DNA from: AP-15 sp963832875
GTDB taxonomy: Bacteria; Pseudomonadota; Alphaproteobacteria; ATCC43930; CGMCC-115725
Assembly: GCA_963832875.1 (NCBI GenBank)
Contig: CAWHWB010000003.1
Location: 496,001 to 560,000 of the forward strand
DNA length: 64,000 nt
Reading direction: 5' to 3'
Shown: one piece after another, positions 53,444 to 62,565 of the stretch
How the letters are laid out: each line of letters starts with the position of its first letter
Numbering within the stretch: the stretch's first letter is position 1
Made by a program: the position numbers and the translations under genes
The notes under the pieces: model-generated
What the model saw: the letters and a program-made list of their open reading frames with translations, nothing else
The model's database searches: none
Told to the model about the DNA's origin: nothing

Positions 53444-54766
53444 ATGAGCCGGCAGCTGCACCTGAACCTGTTCATCCACAGCCGCGGGCACCATGAGGCG
53501 TCGTGGCGGCATCCGGATTCGTCGCCGCTGGCGCTGACCGATATCCGCTACTACCAGGATCTGGCGCAGCGGGCGGAGAGGGCGCTGTTCGACTCGGTCT
53601 TCCTCGCCGATCAGCTGGCGCTCGCCCCAGACGTGGCGCAGGCGGCGCGCACTTGGCTCGAGCCGGTGACCGTGTTGGCTGCCGTGGCGGTGGCGACCAG
53701 CCGGATCGGGCTGATCGCCACGGCGTCGACCACCTATACCGAGCCGTTCAACCTGGCGCGGCAGTTCGCCTCTCTCGACCACATCAGCAACGGCCGGGTG
53801 GCCTGGAACATCGTCACCTCGTGGCTGGCTACCGCGGCGCGCAATTTTGGCGGCGCGGGCCAGGTCAGCCACGCCGACCGCTATGCCCGCGGCGAGGAGT
53901 TCATGACCGTGGTCAAGGCATTGTGGGACAGCTGGGCCGAGGATGCGGTCGTCGATGACCGAGCCGGCGGCCGCTATGCCAGGCCGGACCGCATCCGGCC
54001 GATCGATCATCGAGGCGATTTCTACCAGGTGGCCGGGCCGTTGAACCTGCCGCGCTGTCCGCAGGGCCGGCCGGTGCTGGTGCAGGCTGGGTCGTCCGAG
54101 ACTGGGCGCCGTTTTGCTGCGCGGCATGCCGACGCGGTGTTCACCGCCCATATCGAAAAGGCGACGGCGCAGGAATTCTATGCCGATCTGAAGGCGCTGG
54201 CGGCAGCCGAGGGGCGCGACCCCGACCAAGTGCTGATCCTGCCCGGCATCAGCCCGATGATCGCATCGATCGAGGCCGAGGCGCGGCGTATGGCACGCGA
54301 GCTGAACGAGCTCGCGGACCCCGAAATCGGTCGCAAGCGGCTCTCCGGCCGGTTCGGCGGGTATGATTTCTCGCACCTGCCGCTCGACCGCCCCCTCTCG
54401 CCGGAGGACTTTCCCGATCCCGGCTCGGTCGAAGCGGCGCGCAGCCGGACCGAGGTGATCGTGAACTTCGTGCGGCGGGAAAAGGCGACTTTGCGGCAGT
54501 TGCTGGCGTACCTCGCCGGCGCTCGCGGCCATTTCACCGCCGCCGGCACCCCGGAGCAGATTGCCGGTCTGATTGAGGACTGGTTCACCGACGGCGCGGC
54601 CGACGGCTTCAACATCATGCCACCGTTGCTGCCGGCACAGCTCGAATTGTTCGCCGCCGAGGTGATCCCGCTTCTCCAGCGCCGCGGCCTCTTCCGCACC
54701 GCCTATGCCGGCAAAACCTTGCGCGAGCATTACGGCCTCGCCTGGCCGAACAGCGCCTTCGAATAG
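53444..54766 (+). CDS. Flavin-dependent monooxygenase of the NtaA/SnaA/DszA group
   Basis: 440 aa luciferase-like (LLM) enzyme using reduced FMN. Segments SRQLHLNLFIHSRGHHEASWRHP at the start, FLADQLAL, TASTTYTEPFNLARQFASLDHISNGRVAWNIVTS in family order, and PVLVQAGSSETGRRFAARHADAVFTA are typical. Known relatives oxidise nitrilotriacetate, EDTA, pristinamycin or dibenzothiophene sulfone; the substrate here is unknown. It needs a separate flavin reductase, which is not seen in this window. 81 bases after the hydrolase paralog. Confidence 0.9.
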   Translation: MSRQLHLNLFIHSRGHHEASWRHPDSSPLALTDIRYYQDLAQRAERALFDSVFLADQLALAPDVAQAARTWLEPVTVLAAVAVATSRIGLIATASTTYTEPFNLARQFASLDHISNGRVAWNIVTSWLATAARNFGGAGQVSHADRYARGEEFMTVVKALWDSWAEDAVVDDRAGGRYARPDRIRPIDHRGDFYQVAGPLNLPRCPQGRPVLVQAGSSETGRRFAARHADAVFTAHIEKATAQEFYADLKALAAAEGRDPDQVLILPGISPMIASIEAEARRMARELNELADPEIGRKRLSGRFGGYDFSHLPLDRPLSPEDFPDPGSVEAARSRTEVIVNFVRREKATLRQLLAYLAGARGHFTAAGTPEQIAGLIEDWFTDGAADGFNIMPPLLPAQLELFAAEVIPLLQRRGLFRTAYAGKTLREHYGLAWPNSAFE

Positions 54767-54825
54767 GCAGCGCTGCAGATGGGGTCGAGCCGGGGATGCA
54801 GGCGGGTGCGAGAGCGATGGGTCGA

Positions 54826-55411
54826 TCAGTCAGGGATTATCCGGCTTTGACGGAGGCCGGGGCGCTGAAGCACAAGATGTTGGAAGTAGAACTGCATCAC
54901 CGTGAAAATGAACGCCGTGCTAATACCGAACAGTAGCATTCCGTCAGCTGCCTCCAGCGCGCCCATCATTTGCCAGTGCGGCTGCAGCATCACCCCCGAA
55001 GCGCCTCGCGTGGCCATCGAGTTCGACGGAGTAAAGGGTCGCCGCTCCAGGCGAATCGAGCGCGCCAAGCCACAAATACGCCGCCGCCCAGCACGCCGCC
55101 TCTATCCCGTGCAACACAGCCAGCAGCAGCCCCATCCCAGTAAACGCGGCAATCGCAATTGAGATCACATGCGGCGAACCAAGGCTTCGGCTCTCTAACC
55201 GAATCCGAAAACTATGTAGCACGAAAACCATGAACGTTACGCCCGTAGCGTGGATAGCTATGGTCAGCGCGATAAGCGACAGACCCCAAGTCCAGTTATC
55301 CAATAAAGCTGTCCTTGTAGCCGGATTTTCCCCAAAACCGGTTTCGCGAATTGAGGCACCGATTTGGACCGTGATGTCGCCAGCGTAGTAACAGCCAATT
55401 AGCACAAGCAC
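54826..55411 (-). pseudogene. Two-pore-helix channel-like membrane protein, frameshifted
   Basis: The first frame, from GTG 55411, carries three membrane helices (WGLSLIALTIAIHATGVTF, VISIAIAAFTGMGLLLAVL, EAACWAAAYLWLGAL) and reaches DSPGAATLYSVELD. The second frame supplies NSMATRGASGVMLQPHWQMMGALEAADGM in parts and the last helix LLFGISTAFIFTVMQFY. The joined order (pore-like LYSVNSMATRGASG, then HWQMMGALE) resembles ion-channel-domain proteins of alphaproteobacteria. The junction is near 55014-55025. No ATG start is available, so the 5' end may also be damaged. Confidence 0.6.
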
Positions 55412-55760
55412 GGCTCCCGTGCGCGCGCCGACCGAACGACCTCCAAGCGTCGAACTGAGACTCCGATCCGAACCGGAAAGGTCCGATGCCGGCGGGGCTC
55501 ATTCGACGCAAGGCGTCAGACGATCTGCTCTAAACTAGCGGCCCATGCAATACGCGGCACCAGTGCTGGCGCGCCCGCGGCGCTCATCCAACCGCGAACA
55601 TGCGCCGTAGGTCTCGGGGTCCGGATTATCGAGGCCGCTTCCACACCACCAATAATTCGCTCGGCCGTCGCAGTCAGACTTGCGGCTGACCAGCTAAGCC
55701 CCGCCGAACGGGGTAGCCGTCGGCGAGATCGAACGCATTCTGCGGTGCGGCTGAAGCCCA
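55412..55760. other. Stretch without a recognisable gene
   Basis: Open frames exist on both strands but give Arg-, Ala- and Ser-rich products with no domain. It separates the channel-like pseudogene from the small genes at 55.8-56.6 kb and begins the decayed stretch that extends to 58 kb. Confidence 0.4.
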
Positions 55761-55952
55761 TTACAGCAGGGAAGGGGGCTTTGTCGCCCGGCGAACCTGC
55801 CTGCGTCGCCGCGCGCGAAATTGCTCGCCGTATTGCCGCACGATCGCTGCCGCCGGTCTCAGCCGAATGCCGACGGCACCGCGCTCGTCGACGAAGGCGC
55901 ACTCGGCGGCAATTCGTTTGACGACATCCTCGGCGGTCAAAATCTGTGGCAT
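55761..55952 (-). CDS. Small hypothetical protein, 63 aa
   Basis: MPQILTAEDVVKRIAAECAF, then VDERGAVGIRLRP and an Arg-rich tail. The predicted helical N-terminus and AGGG before the start make it plausible. No family recognised. It lies divergent from the 65-residue gene at 56037. Confidence 0.4.
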   Translation of the reverse strand: MPQILTAEDVVKRIAAECAFVDERGAVGIRLRPAAAIVRQYGEQFRARRRRQVRRATKPPSLL

Positions 55953-56036
55953 TCCGCGGCCCTCGAACGTGGCCCTCCCGCGCCTCCCGATCTTTAGTTA
56001 ATCTTTTTGGAATCGCGCGCTCAAAGGCTCAGTCCC

Positions 56037-56234
56037 GTGATTCTCGACATCGACATCTGGCGGGCTGCCACCCTGATGCTCAAGCGCTACGGCGAGAATG
56101 CCCACAAGGAAAGCGCCGCTCGTGCCGACGAGCTCGAGAAGGAAGGCGATCACGACGGCGCAGCGATATGGCGCCTCATCACCGATGCCGTCGAGCAGTT
56201 TGCGAACGCGACACCAACAGGTCTGGTGCACTGA
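56037..56234 (+). CDS. Small helical protein, 65 aa
   Basis: GTG start, then ILDIDIWRAATLMLKRYGENAHKESAARADELEKEGDHDGAAIWRLITDAVEQF cut in two: a helical protein with IWRAAxLMxxRYG and DxxGAxxWRRI-like segments found in many small alphaproteobacterial proteins of unknown function. A TTG ten codons earlier is an alternative. It converges with and slightly overlaps the minus-strand HTH gene. Confidence 0.6.
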   Translation: MILDIDIWRAATLMLKRYGENAHKESAARADELEKEGDHDGAAIWRLITDAVEQFANATPTGLVH

Positions 56235-56577
56235 GCGGGAAGTGCGGGGGACAAACAAATATCCCAGAGGCTGATTTTTCGTAAAGCGCGGTTCCATCCG
56301 ACGGACGTATCAAGCGTGGGCGCCGCAAAGGCTCGAGCCGCCGCACCGTCGAGAGACTGACGCCGCTGATCTCGGCAATCTCGGCTTGTGTTGCCTTCGG
56401 GTTCGCCTGGCGCGCCGCAATCACCTTTGTGCGCCGGTTAGCCGGCAGCCGCCAGTACCCTTTTCCCTCGCGGCCGGCGGTCAGCCCGATCCCAGCCCGT
56501 TCTGCCACCCGCCACACCGTGGCGAAGCTCCAGCCATTTTCGCGAGCGACAAGGGAAGCGTGTAGTTTCGCCGTCAT
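56179..56577 (-). CDS. Helix-turn-helix protein, possibly a recombinase or transposase remnant
   Basis: 132 aa. Two helix-turn-helix-like segments: WSFATVWRVAERAGIGLTAGR (about 16-36) and ATQAEIAEISGVSLSTVRRL (about 62-81). This resembles the C-terminal DNA-binding part of serine recombinases or resolvases; no catalytic domain is present. The last 45 residues are not domain-like and may be read-through after truncation. It suggests that a mobile element once lay here. Confidence 0.5.
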   Translation of the reverse strand: MTAKLHASLVARENGWSFATVWRVAERAGIGLTAGREGKGYWRLPANRRTKVIAARQANPKATQAEIAEISGVSLSTVRRLEPLRRPRLIRPSDGTALYEKSASGIFVCPPHFPLSAPDLLVSRSQTARRHR

Positions 56578-56764
56578 CGCCGCAAGAATTGCTTCTTCCT
56601 ATCCGCAGTGAGTTCTAACGCCGCGCGGCATTTTCGTTCGGAATTGCCTAGAAGGTGCGTGATCTAATATTTATAATCCACAGTATTACCTACATCAAAT
56701 CGCCGATAAACGCGTCACCGCCACCGATGCAACCAAGGTATAGCAACTTTGAGGAGAAACACTC

Positions 56765-56890
56765 ATTGCGACGGATACCACAGGAAATATCGCCTACCGC
56801 CGTCTGCTCGACACGACCCGACTTTACGCGCTGCTGAAGTTCGCCGAAAGCGGTGAGATCGACGGCGTCCATCGACGGCACGCCGCGTAA
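56765..56890 (+). CDS. Possible 41-residue gene with an ATT start
   Basis: GAGGAG stands eight bases before ATT, which opens a 41-codon frame: ATDTTGNIAYRRLLDTTRLY, ALLKFAESGEIDGVHRRHAA. The sequence is protein-like and the spacing ideal, but there is no ATG, GTG or TTG in frame. Either ATT is used, as in infC of some bacteria, or the start codon has mutated. Confidence 0.4.
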   Translation: MATDTTGNIAYRRLLDTTRLYALLKFAESGEIDGVHRRHAA

Positions 56891-56908
56891 TTTCGCGATG
56901 TCCTTGCA

Positions 56909-57193
56909 TTGCGGGCATCCGGCTCCGTATCACGGTTACCGAATGAGGAGCTGACGGCCGCGTTCGCGCCGGTCTGGCGGCACTTGGCGCTCATGACCGA
57001 ATGTTGCGAGCGCTGCGAACGCGCGCTGATCGGGTTTGAGGCCAACGGAATCTCGAACACGCGGGTTCAGATGCAGCTGCAGTTCGCTCTTGGCAGCGCC
57101 TTGGTCGCCACGATGGCCCCCGCGGAGCAAACCAAAACTATTCTGGGTCCAATTGCACGCACTGCCGCTGAACATCCCGTCGCGTCCGCGTAG
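56909..57193 (+). CDS. Hypothetical protein, 94 aa
   Basis: From TTG 56909, or MTECCERCERAL from ATG 56993. Contains a Cys cluster (CCERCER) and a helical MQLQFALGSALVATMAPAEQ segment. The upstream part NEELTAAFAPVWRHLALM is also protein-like. No family recognised. It follows the ATT-start frame in the same direction. Confidence 0.35.
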   Translation: MRASGSVSRLPNEELTAAFAPVWRHLALMTECCERCERALIGFEANGISNTRVQMQLQFALGSALVATMAPAEQTKTILGPIARTAAEHPVASA

Positions 57194-57266
57194 ATGGCCG
57201 AGCTGTCGGGCGCGACCTCGATCCGCGCCGCGGCGCTCGTGCAGCCCTCGGCACTGGCCAGCTCGT

Positions 57267-57997
57267 TCAACCGGCATGGGCCGCATAGAGATCCCGGCAG
57301 GCGCGTTCGAGGTGACGCCGCAGCTCTGACTCGGCCTGCTGCACCCGCACATCGGCAGCGACGGCCGCGGCGATGCCGGCAGCGTCGAGCCTGCGCCCAA
57401 GACTGTCCCGACCGTCCCGACTGACATAGGACGGGATCAGCCATTCCGGCGCCGGCAATTCCACCTGCCGCACCTCCGGAGCGGCATGAACTTTAGCCGC
57501 CAGCGACTCTGGCGCCGGATACGGAGCCGCAGCGCTGACATCGCGCCAGAACGCCTCTGCCGACCGCTCCCGGCGTTGCAGTGCCTCGCGGACCTTGGCT
57601 ATGAGAGAGTCCCGGCCTCACGAATGCCCTCGCCCCCGCGTGTTCCCGCAGCTCCCGCCCTGCCCGTCATTGGCCACTTCCTCGCGCGTGGCCCAGGCGA
57701 TAGAGGAGGCTTTGACCTCACTGCGCGCCATCTGCCAGACGAGTTCGCGCGTGTCGCGGGCGGTCTCGCGGGCGACAAACACCTGCGCGCGCTGTCGCGC
57801 TGCCGGGTCAGAACCGCCGACACGTAGCGTTGGATCACCGTCTGGCCGAGGTTCAGGCTCGGCCGGTCGAGCTGGTGCCACAGCTGGCCGAGCGCGATCG
57901 GCGCGCAGATCTTGCTCTCGAGCCAAGCAATTATATCGCGGATCAGCACCGAGAGACCGCGAGGACGATGATCCACCCGATCACGCGGGACGATCAT
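57267..57997 (-). pseudogene. Hypothetical protein gene with at least two frameshifts
   Basis: AGGAG precedes ATG 57997, which opens MIVPRDRVDHRPRG, then LIRDIIAWLESKICAPIALG and GQTVIQRYVSAVL. A frame change near 57780-57800, in a CGCGCGC run, continues with AQVFVARETARDTRELVWQMA. A second change near 57610 leads to KVREALQRRERSAEAFWRDVS, LPAPEWLIPSYVSRDGRDSLG and ends RDLYAAHAG at 57267. No family recognised. The pieces are coherent in order and strand, so this is one decayed gene of about 240 aa. Confidence 0.5.
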
Positions 57998-58133
57998 TTC
58001 TGAAGCTCCTGCTCTTTCTCGTTGTAAACGTAGCCGGATTGCCGGCGGCGCAACGGATTTGCCGCGCCTATCCCTTGTGACATCGAACCGCAACCTTGAC
58101 GGCGGTCCGGGAGTCCGGGGATAATCGCGCCAT

Positions 58134-58253
58134 CCAAGGGGTGCCCCGTCAGGGGGCTGAGATACCGCCGGCCCATTCGCTTCGATCGAGAGCAGCAGCG
58201 GGGCGCGGAAACCCTTCGAACCTGATCCGGGTCGTGCCGGCGTAGGGACAGGA
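58134..58253 (+). promoter_or_regulatory. TPP riboswitch (THI element) upstream of thiC
   Basis: Contains the two conserved halves: GGGGTGCC...GGGGGCTGAGATACC (about 58138-58166) and AACCTGATCCGGGTCGTGCC (58219-58238) followed by GGCGTAGGGA. The segment between them is long (about 50 bases), forming an enlarged P3 arm. About 80 bases separate it from the thiC ATG. Binding of thiamine pyrophosphate should lower thiC expression, probably by hiding the ribosome-binding site (GGGAG). Confidence 0.92.
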
Positions 58254-58330
58254 ACGCAGCGGCTCCAGCCGCCCTCCTCTTCGCGGATACCCCGGATCTT
58301 CGTTCAACCGGTGCCAACGGGAGATCGACG

Positions 58331-60193
<1,863 letters not shown>

Positions 60194-60224
60194 GCTGCCG
60201 GCCTCGTCCCGGACCGCCTCTCGC

Positions 60225-60303
60225 CCCAACCCTCTCCCCGCGCGGGGGGTGAGGGAAGGATCCGCGGATCCCCGGATCACGTCCGGGGAGCAGGGTGAGG
60301 GGC
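60225..60303. repeat. Composite GC-rich palindromic repeat downstream of thiC
   Basis: Several nested inverted repeats: CCCTCTCCCC with GGGGGGTGAGGG, the palindrome ATCCGCGGAT (60260-60269), and CCCCGGA TCACG TCCGGGG (60270-60288), ending GCAGGGTGAGGGG. It belongs to the same GC-rich repeat class as 8562, 35011 and 44759, in a more complex form. The start of the next Nudix frame lies inside it. Confidence 0.65.
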
Positions 60304-60767
60304 CGACGACCGCTTCAAAGCAAGGCCGCCGCTACCCCGACCGGCCGATCGTCGGGGTGCTGGCGGTAGTGTTGCGCGGCGACAGAGCGCTGGTCGTGCG
60401 GCGCGCAAACCCACCATTGGCCGGGCGCTGGGGTTTTCCGGGCGGCGTGCTCGAATTGGGCGAGACCGTCGCCCAGGGGGCCATGCGCGAACTGGTCGAA
60501 GAAACCGGCGTCGTCGCCGATCCGGATGGGACCTTGACCGTGATCGACACCATCGATCGCGACGATCAGGGCCGGGTCCGCTATCACTACACCCTGGTCG
60601 CGGTCCGCGGCATCTGGCGGACCGGCGAAGGGGTTCCCGGCGACGACGCGGACGAGGTCGCCTGGCTCAGCCGCAACGAAATTGTCGCAGGCGGCCTGCC
60701 GACCGCGCCCGCGCTGCTGCCGCTAATCGATCTGGCGCTCGCCCGCGATCGCCGACCGGCGGGCTGA
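60249..60767 (+). CDS. Nudix hydrolase
   Basis: About 172 aa from GTG 60249. The start is uncertain because the first 35 residues derive from the GC-rich repeat; a GTG at the GVLAVVL segment near 60356 would give the minimal domain. Core: VGVLAVVLRGDRALVVRR, then the Nudix box GGVLELGETVAQGAMRELVEE (cut after 20), TGV and a C-terminal EVAWLSRNEI. MutT-like or ADP-ribose-type; substrate unknown. Convergent with the WXXGXW lipoprotein gene. Confidence 0.8.
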   Translation: MREGSADPRITSGEQGEGPTTASKQGRRYPDRPIVGVLAVVLRGDRALVVRRANPPLAGRWGFPGGVLELGETVAQGAMRELVEETGVVADPDGTLTVIDTIDRDDQGRVRYHYTLVAVRGIWRTGEGVPGDDADEVAWLSRNEIVAGGLPTAPALLPLIDLALARDRRPAG

Positions 60768-60775
60768 TCCTCGGT

Positions 60776-61357
60776 TCAGCCCGTCCAATGACCGTCGACC
60801 CAGGTCCAGCCGGTCGGCCCCTGCTGCCAATAGCCTGGCGTCCAAGAAGCGGTCGGCGACGGGCGCTCGACATAATGGCCCGGCATCCACGCGAATTGCG
60901 AACCGTTCCAGCTCCAATGGCCGGCCTGCCACATCGCCAGCGGCGAAGGTGCCGGCGGCGGGGTCTCGACCCGCGGCGCCGGCGGAGCATAGGGGGCCAC
61001 CATTTCGCTCATCGTCCCCGAGCTGCTCGGCGCCATCGCGGGGCCCGTGCTCGATCCGTATTGCGGCGTCGCATAGCTCGAGGAAGGCGTCAACGGAGTC
61101 GGCGTCGCATTCGCGATCGGTGGATACGTCGCGGGCGGGTATGCCGACGGCTCACTCGGGGTTGCCGTCGCCACCGGCGGCGGATATGCCGGCGTTTGAT
61201 TCGGTGCGACCATCCCGACCGCAGGCGGCGGCGGATATGCCGGCGTCACGGCCGCCGCCGGCGCGGGCGGGGGCGGTGGCGGCGCAACACAGCCCGACAA
61301 GGCTGTGGCGCCCAACGCGAGCGCGGCGATGCCGGCAGCCCGACCAAGATATCTCAT
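60776..61357 (-). CDS. Lipoprotein with WXXGXW repeats, paralog 1
   Basis: 193 aa from the ATG after GGAGGATCGA. Lipobox LSGC at about residues 19-22, a Pro/Ala/Thr-rich linker (about 23-130), then three WXXGXW-type units: MWQAGHWSWNGSQFAWMPGHY, TASWTPGYWQQGPTG and WTWVDGHW, each cut to one unit. Such repeats occur in exported proteins of unknown role. Same strand as the paralog at 61515. Confidence 0.75.
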   Translation of the reverse strand: MRYLGRAAGIAALALGATALSGCVAPPPPPPAPAAAVTPAYPPPPAVGMVAPNQTPAYPPPVATATPSEPSAYPPATYPPIANATPTPLTPSSSYATPQYGSSTGPAMAPSSSGTMSEMVAPYAPPAPRVETPPPAPSPLAMWQAGHWSWNGSQFAWMPGHYVERPSPTASWTPGYWQQGPTGWTWVDGHWTG

Positions 61358-61514
61358 TCGATCCTCCAGACGTTTGCACAGCGCGGAATCTCCCGATCGC
61401 TGCTCCCGGAGGTAGAAACACGACGATGCGCCGATCATTCCCGCCCATCATTCCCAGACGGTTTTCAGCCGATTTTCTCGCGCCGCACCACCGCGCCGGC
61501 CGATCAGGACCGCT

Positions 61515-61850
61515 TCAAGATTGCCAGCGGCCGTCGGTCCATATCCAGCCGCCCGATTCCCGCTCCCAATAACCGGGCAGCCAATTGGCGGTCGGGGTTG
61601 GGCGTTGGACATAATGGCCGGGGGTCCAGGCATATCTCGCGCCGTCCCAGTTCCAGTGACCGACCAACCACAGCGAATCCGCCGATCGGGCGAGCGGCGG
61701 TATTTCGGCGCGCATCGGCGGCGGCGGGTAGGGTGCTATTGCCGCTGCCGAATGAGCCGGCGGGTCGGATTTGACAGCAGAACAGGCCGACAGCAAAGCA
61801 GCGCAGATCGCCGCGGCAACCAATCCACCTATGCGGGCGAAGCGCTTCAT
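61515..61850 (-). CDS. Lipoprotein with WXXGXW repeats, paralog 2
   Basis: 111 aa. Signal peptide MKRFARIGGLVAAAICAALL with lipobox LSAC, a short linker and the same repeat block as paralog 1 (LWLVGHWNWDGARYAWTPGH, TANWLPGYWERESGG, WIWTDGRW). The linker is much shorter than in paralog 1. The two genes are probably a tandem duplication, 157 bases apart, with paralog 2 upstream. Confidence 0.75.
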   Translation of the reverse strand: MKRFARIGGLVAAAICAALLSACSAVKSDPPAHSAAAIAPYPPPPMRAEIPPLARSADSLWLVGHWNWDGARYAWTPGHYVQRPTPTANWLPGYWERESGGWIWTDGRWQS

Positions 61851-62210
61851 CGCAACCTCCCTAGACGCAGCGCGGGTTGACCCCGCTTGCTGTAAGATCA
61901 GCTTCCCGTTCTCGCGCGATTTGCCTCGGGAGATTGCTACCGAAGCCGGCGGCCGTTATGTTTTGCCGCGCAAAACCGGCGAGGCCCGTAATTTACGCCA
62001 TCGTCATCGAAAACGCGAGAGCGATCGACCGCTTGGTATGACCGATTTTGGGGGGCCAAATTAGGCCAGTACCGGCCGTCTCGACCGGCTGAAAACGGAT
62101 CGAGGCAGACCACTTCCGAGCTGCGAGAGCGCTCGGTGCGACGTCTCCGTTGCTGTCGACGCCGAAATCTCGGACAATGGCGCTGCGACCTGGGGCGATT
62201 GGAGACTGAT
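61851..62210. other. Divergent intergenic region with a short palindrome
   Basis: No gene seen. GTTTTGC CGC GCAAAAC (61960-61976) is a perfect palindrome with seven-base arms, a possible operator between the lipoprotein pair and the membrane protein gene. Confidence 0.4.
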
Positions 62211-62498
62211 ATGGCTGCCAGAATAATCTTCACAGCCCTCGCCCTCGTTTTGGCGGCTGTCGCATTTCTCGGCGGCGGGCCGGGGACGGGCGGGCCGCTC
62301 GATCCGTTCGGAATCCTGTTCCTGTTTGCGTCCGGTCTAATCTGGCTCGGGTGGGAAACGATTCAGGAAAGCTATTCCTACTTTCGCGACGCCGGTACGA
62401 CCGGCCGCGAGCGTCCGGACCTGCCGATCATCCGAATGGGACCGATGATCATCAAGGGGATCACCGCGAAACGCGGGCGGCCCAGGAAATCGAGTTGA
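62211..62498 (+). CDS. Small membrane protein, 95 aa
   Basis: ATG preceded by GGAGACTGAT. Two hydrophobic segments: IIFTALALVLAAVAFLGG (about 4-22) and FGILFLFASGLIWLGW (about 33-48), then a polar, basic C-terminus (KGITAKRGRPRKSS). Inner-membrane protein of unknown function. The frame is open 25 codons upstream, but this ATG gives the membrane segment at the N-terminus. Confidence 0.65.
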   Translation: MAARIIFTALALVLAAVAFLGGGPGTGGPLDPFGILFLFASGLIWLGWETIQESYSYFRDAGTTGRERPDLPIIRMGPMIIKGITAKRGRPRKSS

Positions 62499-62565
62499 CG
62501 GCCCTTCCGACCGCGCCGGTTCCGCCCGCGGCGAGGCGAGCCAGACATCGCAGACGCGCCGCCGG

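Noticed and set aside
53066..54730. 554-codon minus-strand frame opposite the monooxygenase
   Set aside because: Antisense shadow with Arg/Gly/His bias; the plus-strand LLM enzyme has clear family motifs.
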